Assembly (NCBI GenBank): GCA_934667175.1
Contig: CAKULN010000001.1
Coordinates: 1 to 64,000, forward strand
Direction of reading: 5' to 3'
Length of the DNA: 64,000 bases
Origin: an uncultured Bacteroidales bacterium
GTDB lineage: Bacteria; Bacteroidota; Bacteroidia; Bacteroidales; UBA932
Shown here in pieces: positions 27,377 through 35,586 of the stretch (its first letter is position 1; each line of letters starts with the position of its first letter). The notes beneath the pieces are model-generated. The model was not told where the DNA came from and made no database searches. It saw only the letters and a program-made list of their open reading frames with translations. A program made the translations under genes and the position numbers.

Positions 27377-29557
27377 ATGAGCATTGACAGATTTGATCTG
27401 GTGAAGGAATCCTTCGAGAAGAAGGCTGTTCCGGCTGAACGCCCTGAGGGCAAGACCTCCGACTACTACGGAGAACTGGTCTTTGACCGTCCGAAGATGC
27501 ACAAGTACTTGGACGCCAAGACTTTGAATGCGCTCCTTGACTGCATTGACAACGGTAAGGCACTGGATAGGGTGACCGCCGACGGAGTCGCCAGGGGAAT
27601 GAAAGAGTGGGCGATGGAGCACCATGTGACCCATGTGACCCACTGGTTCCAGCCTCTGACAGAGGGAACCGCGGAAAAGCACGACTCCCTGATCGACTAC
27701 GACGGTAAGGGAGGTGTCATCGAGACTTTCGACGGCAAGTCCCTCGCGCAGCAGGAACCTGACGCATCCTCTTTCCCTAACGGAGGCATCCGCGCCACAT
27801 TCGAGGCCAGAGGCTACACGGCCTGGGATCCGACATCCCCGGTGTTCATCATGGATGACACGCTTTGCATCCCGACCGTGTTCATCGCCTACACTGGTGA
27901 GGCTCTGGACTACAAGACACCTCTTAAGAAGGCCCTCAAGGCCGTTTCTGACGCGGCCATCCCTATCTGCCGTCTCTTTGACAAGTCTGTCTCGAAGGTA
28001 TATTCCTATCTCGGGTGGGAGCAGGAATATTTCCTTGTCGATGAGTCCCTCTATGCCGCGAGACCTGACCTGATGATCACCGGCCGTACACTGATGGGGC
28101 ACAGCTCATCCAAGAACCAGCAGCTGGACGACCACTATTTCGGAGCCATCCCTACCCGCGTCGCCGAGTTCATGCGTGACCTTGAGATCGCCGGTCACCG
28201 CCTTGGAATTCCGCTCAAGACCAGGCATAACGAGGTCGCCCCTAACCAGTTCGAGCTCGCTCCGATCTTTGGGGAGACCAATCTGGCCAATGATCAGAAC
28301 CAGATCGTGATGAACCTGATGAACAAGATCGCCCGCAAGCACGGTTTTGTGGTCCTTCTTCACGAGAAGCCTTTCGACGGGGTGAACGGATCCGGTAAGC
28401 ACAACAACTGGTCGCTCGGAACCGACACAGGCACAATGCTTCTGGCTCCTGGAAAGGACGCGAAGGGGAACCTTCAGTTTGTCACATTCTTCGTTAACGT
28501 TCTGGCCGCCGTTCAGAAGCATAACGCCCTGCTCAAGGCTTCCATCGCCACCGCCACCAATGCCCATCGTCTTGGCGCCAACGAGGCGCCGCCTGCAATC
28601 GTGTCCGCCTTCCTTGGAAAGACGATGACCGATGTGCTTCACAAACTGCTTGAGGTTCCGTCAGACACCCCGATCGAGATCGCCGGCAAGAAAGGCAAGA
28701 GCGTCGGTCTGGTGGAGATCCCTGAGATATTCGTGGACAATACCGACCGCAACAGGACCTCTCCGTTCGCTTTCACAGGCAACCGTTTCGAGTTCCGGGC
28801 CGTAGGCTCCCTGGCGAACTGCGCCGGTGCGATGACCACTCTCAATGCCGCTGTGGCTGAGCAGCTTATCGCATTCAAGAAAGATCTTGACAAGGAACTT
28901 GCCAGCGGCAAGGCCTTGAATGTGGCCATTATGGACACGCTGAAACCGATAATCTCCTCAATCATCAATGTTGTCTGCTTCGACGGCAACGGCTACACCG
29001 ACGAGTGGAAGGCCGAGGCCAAGAGGCGTGGTCTGGATGTCGAGACCAGCGTTCCGGAGATGATAAAGGTGTTTACCGATCCGGCTTCGGTCAAGATGTT
29101 CAAGGAGACGGGAGTATATTCAGAGAAAGAACTTGAGGCCCGCAATGAGGTGAAGTGGGAGACCTATAGCAAGATGATCCAGATCGAGTCGCGCGTGATG
29201 GCGAGAATGGCGATCAACCACATCATCCCGGCGGCCCTTGAATATAAGTCCAAGCTTCTGAAGGAGGTCTCTTTGAGCAAGGAAGTGTTCGGTGGCACCG
29301 ATGAGTGCAAGGAGGAGATCTACCTGATCAAGAGCATTTCCAAATATGTTGACCAGATCCGCGAGAAGGCGACCGCAATGGTCGAGGCCCGCAAGAAGGC
29401 CAATGTCCTTGAGGATGAATATGCCAAAGCCGTCGCCTACCACGAGATAGCCGAGAGCTTCTCCGCCCTCCGCCGTCCGATCGACAAGCTTGAGGAGATC
29501 GTCGACAACCGCACCTGGCCTCTTCCTAAGTACCGCGAGCTGCTGTTCATCAGCTAG
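27377..29557 (+). CDS. glnN: Glutamine synthetase type III
   Basis: ATP-dependent synthesis of glutamine from glutamate and ammonia. At 726 residues it is the GSIII class typical of Bacteroidales, about 50% longer than GSI. Family segments seen: THWFQPLTEGTAEKHDSLID near the N-terminus, the catalytic region SYLGWEQEYFLVDESLY, GHRLGIPLKTRHNEVAPNQFELAPIFGE, and VLLHEKPFDGVNGSGKHNNWSLGTDTG. The ATP-binding region NAHRLGANEAPPAI and the arginine-containing NRTSPFAFTGNRFEFRAVGS follow. The upstream leader peptide/attenuator is its probable control. GSIII is often also called glnA3/glnN. Confidence 0.96.
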   Translation: MSIDRFDLVKESFEKKAVPAERPEGKTSDYYGELVFDRPKMHKYLDAKTLNALLDCIDNGKALDRVTADGVARGMKEWAMEHHVTHVTHWFQPLTEGTAEKHDSLIDYDGKGGVIETFDGKSLAQQEPDASSFPNGGIRATFEARGYTAWDPTSPVFIMDDTLCIPTVFIAYTGEALDYKTPLKKALKAVSDAAIPICRLFDKSVSKVYSYLGWEQEYFLVDESLYAARPDLMITGRTLMGHSSSKNQQLDDHYFGAIPTRVAEFMRDLEIAGHRLGIPLKTRHNEVAPNQFELAPIFGETNLANDQNQIVMNLMNKIARKHGFVVLLHEKPFDGVNGSGKHNNWSLGTDTGTMLLAPGKDAKGNLQFVTFFVNVLAAVQKHNALLKASIATATNAHRLGANEAPPAIVSAFLGKTMTDVLHKLLEVPSDTPIEIAGKKGKSVGLVEIPEIFVDNTDRNRTSPFAFTGNRFEFRAVGSLANCAGAMTTLNAAVAEQLIAFKKDLDKELASGKALNVAIMDTLKPIISSIINVVCFDGNGYTDEWKAEAKRRGLDVETSVPEMIKVFTDPASVKMFKETGVYSEKELEARNEVKWETYSKMIQIESRVMARMAINHIIPAALEYKSKLLKEVSLSKEVFGGTDECKEEIYLIKSISKYVDQIREKATAMVEARKKANVLEDEYAKAVAYHEIAESFSALRRPIDKLEEIVDNRTWPLPKYRELLFIS

Positions 29558-29611
29558 TTCCCTGAGCAGGTCCCTCTGATCGGCACCTGTTTGACCAGAT
29601 GCGGCGTCCGT

Positions 29612-29692
29612 CCTTTCGGTCACCGAGCTTGTCGAACGGTGCCAATGGACAACAGGCTGCATTTCGGTCACTGAGCTTGTCGAAGTGACCTC
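29612..29692. repeat. Two intergenic palindromic repeat copies
   Basis: TTTCGGTCACCGAGCTTGTC and TTTCGGTCACTGAGCTTGTC each open a copy of the family (the second ends GAAGTGACC), in direct orientation. They lie immediately before the CACGTTAC hairpin. Confidence 0.85.
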
Positions 29693-29702
29693 CAAGATAT
29701 AA

Positions 29703-29771
29703 AGCCAAACAAATTCTCCATTCCGAATTTTGCACGTTACCAAAATTCGGGGTGGAGAATTTACTTTGGCT
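29703..29771. repeat. CACGTTAC-apex hairpin, copy 1
   Basis: About 30-nt arms (AGCCAAAC...CCGAATTTTG against CAAAATTCGG...TTTGGCT, with few mismatches) enclose the 8-nt apex CACGTTAC. The same apex with unrelated arms recurs at 56070. It could terminate glnN and the opposing DUF3791 operon. Confidence 0.82.
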
Positions 29772-29801
29772 ATGTGGGGCTTCGCTGCTCTATGCCTGGT
29801 C

Positions 29802-30023
29802 TCAGCAGGCGGAAGATTCCTGGATGATCTCATCAACCAGAAAGGCATCACTCATATTTTGCAATCCATTTCTTAGATCGATGAGATCGCTGTAGGTCCT
29901 TGAATTGTAGAAAATAGCCATTGCGTCCTCATCGGGAATACCAAGCTTTTTGGCTAATAGAGAAATGACTCTGGCATATTTCATTTGAAGCAGGGTCTCA
30001 TTTATCAAAGGATTTTCAGTCAT
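29802..30023 (-). CDS. DUF3791 protein
   Basis: A 73-residue, mostly helical protein. LLQMKYARVISLLAKKLGIPDEDAMAIFYNSRTYSDLIDLRNGL has the layout of the DUF3791 family: a short helix, then a segment like LGIPDEDAMAIFYNS, then a Tyr/Leu-containing helix near the end. It is the third gene of a three-gene unit; its ATG overlaps the stop of the DUF3990 gene by one base. DUF3791 genes commonly accompany DUF3990 genes. A role as antitoxin or partner of the ADP-ribosyltransferase-like protein is inference. Base composition is visibly AT-rich relative to flanking genes. Confidence 0.72.
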   Translation of the reverse strand: MTENPLINETLLQMKYARVISLLAKKLGIPDEDAMAIFYNSRTYSDLIDLRNGLQNMSDAFLVDEIIQESSAC

Positions 30024-30517
30024 TATTCTTCCTCCTTTATTTCACGCGCTTCAACAAATGTCAAGTAATTATCGATAATATCTTGGTTAAGAATGCAGAT
30101 TTGATTGTTTGGCTTTTCATAAACCAACCTTTGAAGAGCTTCCTTTTCAGAAATCAAACCGGAGGAGTACAACTCGATTGTGTTGAATATCCTGTCGTTG
30201 GCTATCCCTCCTTCCACAATGTCAAACTGTTTCCAGTCAGAGCCGCCTTTCCTGTTGGAGATAACAAAATTCAGCCACTCGGCGTTATATTCATTAAAAA
30301 GAAGGTGTTTGTAACCAGCGTTTACGGTGGCATCAAAATCCAGTTCGTAGATATTAAGATATTTCCGTTTGCCTTGGTTCAAAGGTCTTGAGGCCCAAGA
30401 TATTGCCTGATCCTCCAAATCTGTCAGATAGAATCCTTTGCCGAAGTCAAGATGATTCCGGCCTGCATTGGCAAGCGGTTTGTCAACTATTGATATTGAG
30501 CCGTGAAAAGCTTTCAT
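30023..30517 (-). CDS. DUF3990 protein, ADP-ribosyltransferase-like
   Basis: A 164-residue protein starting MKAFHGSISIVDKP with NHLDFGKGFYLTDLEDQAISWA. The FHGS...DFGKGFYLT pattern is characteristic of DUF3990, which belongs to the ADP-ribosyltransferase-like fold group (the His in HGS and the Tyr in GFYLT align with the NAD-binding core). Other seen segments are LNIYELDFDA and QFDIVEGGIANDRIFNTI. Its start overlaps the upstream DUF3791 stop by 4 nt (ATGA) and its stop overlaps the downstream DUF3791 start, so three tightly coupled genes. Toxin or effector function is inference from fold and operon form. AT-rich, suggesting horizontal acquisition. Confidence 0.78.
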   Translation of the reverse strand: MKAFHGSISIVDKPLANAGRNHLDFGKGFYLTDLEDQAISWASRPLNQGKRKYLNIYELDFDATVNAGYKHLLFNEYNAEWLNFVISNRKGGSDWKQFDIVEGGIANDRIFNTIELYSSGLISEKEALQRLVYEKPNNQICILNQDIIDNYLTFVEAREIKEEE

Positions 30518-30741
30518 TGTTTTACGTCGTGGTTATGGCTGGCTATATAGGTCTGGATCTCATCAAGAATGTAATCCTTACTCTGGGTATGCAGAGATTC
30601 GTAACTTGGATAAAGGAACCCGGAGATCGCTCCGATGCTGTTCAATTTGTTGAATATTATAGAACCAGGCACGCCTAAGCGATCCGCAAGATTCTCGATG
30701 CAGAACACCACAAATTCCGTTGCCCGTTCTTTTTGGCTCAT
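30514..30741 (-). CDS. DUF3791 protein, first gene of the cassette
   Basis: A 75-residue helical protein (EFVVFCIENLADRLGVPGSIIFNKLNSIGAISGFLYPSYESLHTQ) related in layout to the DUF3791 gene at the other end of the operon, but with its own sequence: LGVPGSIIFNKLN corresponds to LGIPDEDAMAIFYN. Having two paralogues flank one DUF3990 gene is notable. A -7 promoter box TATGTTTG lies 17 nt upstream (30765-30758). Confidence 0.68.
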   Translation of the reverse strand: MSQKERATEFVVFCIENLADRLGVPGSIIFNKLNSIGAISGFLYPSYESLHTQSKDYILDEIQTYIASHNHDVKQ

Positions 30742-30757
30742 AATCTTTCAATTTCCG

Positions 30758-30765
30758 CAAACATA
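30758..30765 (-). promoter_or_regulatory. -7 box of the DUF3791/DUF3990 operon
   Basis: The minus strand reads TATGTTTG, matching TAnnTTTG, 17 nt before the first ATG of the cassette. Confidence 0.55.
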
Positions 30766-30794
30766 GTCATTATTATGGAAATAAGCAATCGGAT

Positions 30795-30932
30795 TCATCT
30801 CGTAACTTTTTGCATAGGCTCTTGTTTCGTGGCGGATGGCGTCTTTTCTTTGGCATTGGTGTTCACATCAATGGTATAGTTGCCACCAGAGGGTAGATCA
30901 TCATTACTGGATGTGGTTCTGTTTCTTTTCAT
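30795..30932 (-). CDS. Small hypothetical protein
   Basis: A 45-residue ORF from ATG 30932 (MKRNRTTSSNDDLPSGGNYT then IDVNTNAKEKTPSATKQEPM), rich in Lys, Thr, Asn and Pro, without a hydrophobic segment. An in-frame ATG four codons earlier is possible (30944). A TATGTTTG box at 30945-30938 would give a nearly leaderless message from 30932. No family recognised; coding status is uncertain. Confidence 0.35.
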   Translation of the reverse strand: MKRNRTTSSNDDLPSGGNYTIDVNTNAKEKTPSATKQEPMQKVTR

Positions 30933-31063
30933 AAACTCAAACATAACGTTAACTGGTTTGGCGAAGTTACCATATAATCTCTGGTAATACAAAATAATCA
31001 GGCGGGTTGAAATGAATCAGCCTGCCTGGTTATTGGAATTTTTGACAAGTCCGTTTTCCGATG

Positions 31064-31906
31064 TTATTTCAGTCCTGTGGTCTCGCAGGCGTCCATGTCG
31101 CCGTAGTCGAGGTTCTCACCGCACATCGCCCAGATGAAGGTGTAGTTTCTTGTGGCGCAGGCCGCATGGATGCTCCACTCGGGGGAGATCACGGCCTGGC
31201 CGTTCTTCATCCAGATGTGGCGGGTCTCCTGAGGTTCGCCCATAAAGTGGCAGATGGCCTGATCGTCAGGGATCTCGAAATAAAAATAGACCTCCATCCT
31301 GCGGTTGTGGGTGTGGGCCGGCATCGTGTTCCATGTGCTGCCCGGCTTGAGCTCGGTCATTCCCATCTGTAGCTGGCAGGTAGGCACGACTTCCTTCACG
31401 AGCATCCTGTTGATGACCCTGTGGTTGCTTTCCTCAAGTGTGCCCAGCTCCATGTGCACGGCGCTCTCCTTCGTGGTCTTGTGGTCAGGGCAGGTGGCGT
31501 GCGCGTTGGCCGAGCAGAAATAAAACTTGGCCGGAGCCGCCGGGTCTGCACTCTTGAAAGTCACCTTCCTGCTTCCGCGTCCGAGATACAGAGCCTCCTT
31601 GTAGTCGAGTTCGTACTCGCTGTCCCCGGCAGTGATGATTCCCTTCCCGCCGACATTGAATATTCCCATTTCCCTGCGCTCAAGGAAATAGTCAGCGCGG
31701 AGGATGTCGATCGGCTTGAGCTCAAGAGTCTCGTTCACCGGCATAGCACCCCCGGCTATCATCCTGTCGTGCATTGTGTAGGTCATATTAATTTCATCCG
31801 CCGAGAACACGTTTTCGATGAGGTAGCGCCTGCGGAGCTCAGCTGTGTCATAACGCTTGGCATCCTCAGGAGATGATGCATAGCGAACTTCAGAGTGGAT
31901 ATTCAT
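31064..31906 (-). CDS. kduI: 5-dehydro-4-deoxy-D-glucuronate isomerase
   Basis: Isomerises 4-deoxy-5-keto-uronate (DKI) to 2,5-diketo-3-deoxygluconate in the breakdown of unsaturated uronates released by lyases. The 280-residue cupin matches KduI throughout: RYASSPEDAKRYDTAELRRRYLIE, ADYFLERREMGIFNVGG, LGRGSRKVTF, MPAHTHNRRMEVYFYFEIPD with zinc-binding histidines, and SPEWSIHAACATRNYTFIWAMCGEN. It begins ATGAATATCC and is the last gene of the uronate operon, 14 nt downstream of the GH105 gene. Confidence 0.97.
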   Translation of the reverse strand: MNIHSEVRYASSPEDAKRYDTAELRRRYLIENVFSADEINMTYTMHDRMIAGGAMPVNETLELKPIDILRADYFLERREMGIFNVGGKGIITAGDSEYELDYKEALYLGRGSRKVTFKSADPAAPAKFYFCSANAHATCPDHKTTKESAVHMELGTLEESNHRVINRMLVKEVVPTCQLQMGMTELKPGSTWNTMPAHTHNRRMEVYFYFEIPDDQAICHFMGEPQETRHIWMKNGQAVISPEWSIHAACATRNYTFIWAMCGENLDYGDMDACETTGLK

Positions 31907-31920
31907 AATTTGTGAAATTC

Positions 31921-33018
31921 TTAAAAGTCAAGCATTTCTGTAGCGGCCAGTAGGAAAGCACCGACACCGTACACCTCATTCATATCCTTGGTGATCTTGT
32001 CTGGAGATCCGGCCACTGGCTGGACATATTCCAACTTGCCGTCTTCGCGGACGTAGGAGCAAAGGGCCTTCCAGCCTTTCTCCACGGCTTTCCGGTAGGT
32101 CTTTCCCTTAAGAAGTCCGTGATTCACACCCCAGGCCAGCCCGTAGGTCATAAAACCCGATGAACTGTTCTCCGCCGTAGGGTACTGGTCAGGAGCCAGA
32201 AGACTGGCGTGCCACGAACCGTTGATGTCCTGACACTTCAGCACGGCCTCTGTCATCTTGAGGTAAAGACTTTTGAAGTAGTCGTACATCGGGTCGGACT
32301 GAGGGGTGGTCTCAAGCAGGAACGTCAGCGCTGCGTAGCACCAACCGTTGCCTCTGCCCCAGAACACCTTTGCACCGTTGGCCTCTGTACTGTCGAAGTA
32401 ACGCGCGTCCCTGTAGTAGAGATCATATTCAGTGTCAAAGAGATGGTTTGTCGTGGCGACGAACTCCTCCTTCATGAAGTCAGCGTATTTCTTGTCTCCG
32501 GTGATCTGGGTGAGCATTGAATATACCGGCGGGCCCATGAACAGGGCGTCGCACCAGCACCACCTCTCTTGACTCCTCTTGACACGGAAGTCCATCGCTA
32601 CATGTGAACGGAAGTCTATCACGGAGTCCGCTCTTTCCTTGACGTGCCGCAGCATGGCCGGATCCTGATACTTTTCGTACAGAAGCAGGAAAGACTGTCC
32701 GACGCAGATGTCGTCAGCATGATAGACCCTTCTTGCCATCTGCCAGTCGTTGGCCTTTCCGATGTTCATCACAAAGTCCTCTGAAGGCTGGTAACCGGTC
32801 TTCAGAGCCCATTCCACCATTCCTCGGAACAATGCCCCGTTGGCCCAGTCCAGCGCGTCCCTCTTGTTTCCTGTGTAGGTCACATTCTTGAAGTTGGCTG
32901 TCTGCCAGTCAGCCACACGGTCCGCGATTTCCTTCACGTCGTTCTTGCCTGCGCAGAGCGGTGAGGCGGCCAGCAGCACCGCCAGGCATGATAGCAGGTG
33001 ATGTTTTCTGATTTTCAT
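31921..33018 (-). CDS. GH105 unsaturated glucuronyl/galacturonyl hydrolase
   Basis: Exported (MKIRKHHLLSCLAVLLAASPLCAG) glycoside hydrolase of 365 residues. The alpha/alpha-barrel features of GH105/GH88 are seen: DWANGALFRGMVEWALKTG, the likely catalytic Asp in RWCWCDALFMGPPVYSML, FWGRGNGWCYAALTFLLE and AENSSSGFMTYGLAWGVNHGLL. It would cleave the unsaturated uronyl residue from lyase-made oligosaccharides, giving the substrate for KduI. Exact specificity (rhamnogalacturonyl or glycosaminoglycan) cannot be told. It is between kduI and the transporter gene on the same strand. Confidence 0.9.
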   Translation of the reverse strand: MKIRKHHLLSCLAVLLAASPLCAGKNDVKEIADRVADWQTANFKNVTYTGNKRDALDWANGALFRGMVEWALKTGYQPSEDFVMNIGKANDWQMARRVYHADDICVGQSFLLLYEKYQDPAMLRHVKERADSVIDFRSHVAMDFRVKRSQERWCWCDALFMGPPVYSMLTQITGDKKYADFMKEEFVATTNHLFDTEYDLYYRDARYFDSTEANGAKVFWGRGNGWCYAALTFLLETTPQSDPMYDYFKSLYLKMTEAVLKCQDINGSWHASLLAPDQYPTAENSSSGFMTYGLAWGVNHGLLKGKTYRKAVEKGWKALCSYVREDGKLEYVQPVAGSPDKITKDMNEVYGVGAFLLAATEMLDF

Positions 33019-33030
33019 CTTGTATCTATA

Positions 33031-34473
33031 TCAGTTGAGTGTTATCACTTTGTACTTAGGAACCAGAGCCTTCATGATGCTCCATCCGATCAGGTATGCG
33101 GTGGCGCAGACGCAGAAGATGATGAAGTAGCCGGCCGGTTTTCCAGAGAATCCGAGGAAGGACAGATTGACCTGCTCGGAGTACACGAAGAGTTCCCCGG
33201 CGACCTTCTGAAGCAGCATCGAGCCAAGTCCGCCGGCCATTCCGCCGATTCCGGTGATGGTGGCGATGCTGGATTTAGGGAACATATCCCCGACAGTCGA
33301 GAATATGTTCGCGGACCATGACTGGTGGGCGGCTCCGCCGATGCCGATCAGGATGACCGGGAACCAAGGCGAGATCTTTCCCAGAGGCTGAGCCAGCAGA
33401 ACGACCAGCGGCAGGAACGCGAAGATCAGCATCGCCTTCATTCTGGCGGCGTACGGATCGAACGCCTGGCCTTTTTTCATAGCCTTGTTGATGAATATGG
33501 TAGGGAGCTTTCCGCCATAGATGGAAAGCATTGTGATGGCGTAGAGCGTGAATATCAACGCCATTCCCATCGGGTCACTGGTCTTGATGCCGAACTGGGT
33601 GTTCAGGTAGGACGGAGTCCAGAAAAGGAAGAACCACCAGACACCGTCGGTCATGAACTTGCCCACGGCGAACGCCCAGGTCTGCTTGTACTTCAGGCAA
33701 TCCTTGAAACCGATTTTCTTCACGGTACCCTTTGCCGGGTCTGCCTCGTTGTCCAGCTCCTTGTCTTGCTCTATGTAGTCCAGTTCCTCCTTGCTTACGT
33801 GTTTCGAGTCCTCAGGCTTGTCGTAGAGGAATACCCAGAATCCCATCCAGATGAAGCCAAGTGCTCCGATGATGATGAACGAGACCTCCCATCCGAAATT
33901 CTTGGCGAGAACCGGGATTGTAAGAGGGGCGAACAATGCTCCGATTGACGCTCCTGCATTGAATATGGACGTGGCGAACGCCCGGTCCTTCTTGGGGAAA
34001 TATTCAGCCGTGGTCTTGATGGCAGCAGGGAAGTTGCCGGCCTCGCCGAGGGCCAGGATGCTTCTGGCCACGAGGAAACAGTACATGCTTATCGTGGAGA
34101 TGAGCACGGCGGTGTCACCGGTTGCCTGAACCAACTCGGCCGCTGTGTGCAGTCCGACAATATTCTCGGTCACGACTCCGCAAAGCGCGTGAGCGCAGGC
34201 GCCCGCCGACCAGACTCCGATAGCCCACAGGTAACCTTTCTTGGTGCCCATCCAATCGACGAAACGTCCGGCGAACAGCATGCAGATCGCATAGATGATC
34301 GAGAAAAGAGACGTGATTGTGCCGTAATGGGATTCGTTCCAATGGAACTCCGGTTTGATGAATTCGTCCCATGTAAGGGAAAGCACCTGTCTGTCAAGAT
34401 AATTCACGGCTGTGGCGACGAATAGCATCGCGCAGATCACCCATCTGAAATTGGTTTTAGTCTTACTTGTCAT
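33031..34473 (-). CDS. MFS hexuronate transporter (ExuT-like)
   Basis: A 480-residue major facilitator protein of the anion:cation symporter type with about 12 membrane segments. Diagnostic segments are NYLDRQVLSLTWDEFIKPEFHW, YLWAIGVWSAGACAHALCG, the motif RSILALGEAGNFPAAIKTTAEYFPKKDRAFATSIFNAGASIGA, and FWTPSYLNTQFGI. Relatives import hexuronates such as glucuronate, galacturonate or their deoxy-keto products. Its place between GH105 and the KduD-type gene supports uptake of uronates produced outside the cytoplasm. Confidence 0.92.
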   Translation of the reverse strand: MTSKTKTNFRWVICAMLFVATAVNYLDRQVLSLTWDEFIKPEFHWNESHYGTITSLFSIIYAICMLFAGRFVDWMGTKKGYLWAIGVWSAGACAHALCGVVTENIVGLHTAAELVQATGDTAVLISTISMYCFLVARSILALGEAGNFPAAIKTTAEYFPKKDRAFATSIFNAGASIGALFAPLTIPVLAKNFGWEVSFIIIGALGFIWMGFWVFLYDKPEDSKHVSKEELDYIEQDKELDNEADPAKGTVKKIGFKDCLKYKQTWAFAVGKFMTDGVWWFFLFWTPSYLNTQFGIKTSDPMGMALIFTLYAITMLSIYGGKLPTIFINKAMKKGQAFDPYAARMKAMLIFAFLPLVVLLAQPLGKISPWFPVILIGIGGAAHQSWSANIFSTVGDMFPKSSIATITGIGGMAGGLGSMLLQKVAGELFVYSEQVNLSFLGFSGKPAGYFIIFCVCATAYLIGWSIMKALVPKYKVITLN

Positions 34474-34479
34474 TTTAGT

Positions 34480-35586
34480 TTATTCGCTGATTGTTACTGT
34501 GAGTGGCGAGCAGACCGCCTTGGCCTGGCCGCTGATATATTCATTCCATTCTTCAGGAGAGCCGACACCGCCCTGACTCCAGCCGGAAGCGGTCCAAAAG
34601 TTGATTGTCTCCCCGCATTTTACCTTGAACTTCAGTGCAGCGTGTCCGTCCATGGTCCCGGCCGTGGCCTTGAATGATTTGTCCAGGATCAGACCGATGC
34701 TGATGTTTCCGTCCCTTTCCGGATTATCGGAATCCGACGCCAGCTCGGTGAAGGCGATGAAATTATCTCCGTCCTCTCTTGATATGACGTTGTGCGGCAC
34801 GGCTCCGAGAACCACGTCAATGGAATCCAGATCTGAGCGGAAAACTGTTGTCCAATGGATGAGACGGGTGTTCGCGTCAAGAGTCAGAGTCCTCTCGGCG
34901 CTGACCATCACACCATTGACATCGAATTCAGGATAGCAGAACCTCGCCTGGGTGCGCACCGGACCATCGCAGATATGCTCCTGCTCCGCCCAATTGTCTC
35001 CGATGAATATCTTGTCTCCCGAATATGGAGCGCATGCACCTCCGCCAAGCGTGTTGGCCACCTTGTAGCAGTCCATGCCTTCACCGTGGTTGTGATGGTA
35101 GTCCCCGGCTGCGAACCAGTCGTTGATGACCATCCTTTCAGTGCATTTCAGCCAGATGTCCGGACCGAATGTGCGGGGATCATTGAGCGCCGGACCGTAG
35201 ATCCTGCCGGCGACGAGATTGTTCTCGTAGGCATAATCGTCTTTCCTTTCCGGAACGTATCGGCTGTAGGTCAGCGTGTCGAAGTCATGCCTGTCGCCTT
35301 TCGCGCACAGGAAAGTCTCTTCGCTGTTTCCTGCGACCGTGGCCTGGAAGAGAACCGAACTTCCGTCCGGGCTGATCTGTGACGGAATCTGTTTGCCGTC
35401 GGCGTTCTTGACGACGAGATTGCTCCCGTCCAAGCCCATTATGCCGATGTCGGAGAGTTTTATTTCAACCGTCTCGTTCCGGCGTGCGGTGCCGGAACTG
35501 TTGCTGACAGTGAAACTCTTTTCGACGGGGCCGCAGGAAAGCAGCGCCAACGAAATACATGATAATGTCAGGATGCTGATTTTCAT
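34480..35586 (-). CDS. DUF4861 lipoprotein of the uronate cluster
   Basis: A 368-residue predicted lipoprotein (LSCISLALLSCGPVEKSFTV, lipobox LLSC). The sequence matches the DUF4861 family seen in pectin and uronate loci: an N-terminal beta region (ETVEIKLSDIGIMG) then YENNLVAGRIYGPALNDPRTFGPDIWLK, DYHHNHGEGMDCYKVANTLGGGACAPY and RTLTLDANTRLIHWTTVF. The biochemical role is unsettled to my knowledge; a carbohydrate-active or binding function is inferred from context. Its start overlaps the stop of the SDR gene by one base (TAATG), so the two are translationally coupled. Confidence 0.82.
   Translation of the reverse strand: MKISILTLSCISLALLSCGPVEKSFTVSNSSGTARRNETVEIKLSDIGIMGLDGSNLVVKNADGKQIPSQISPDGSSVLFQATVAGNSEETFLCAKGDRHDFDTLTYSRYVPERKDDYAYENNLVAGRIYGPALNDPRTFGPDIWLKCTERMVINDWFAAGDYHHNHGEGMDCYKVANTLGGGACAPYSGDKIFIGDNWAEQEHICDGPVRTQARFCYPEFDVNGVMVSAERTLTLDANTRLIHWTTVFRSDLDSIDVVLGAVPHNVISREDGDNFIAFTELASDSDNPERDGNISIGLILDKSFKATAGTMDGHAALKFKVKCGETINFWTASGWSQGGVGSPEEWNEYISGQAKAVCSPLTVTISE

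Noticed and set aside
29557..29802. Insertion sequence remnant
   Set aside because: No transposase fragment or terminal repeats with target duplication were seen; the interval is explained by repeat copies plus the CACGTTAC hairpin.
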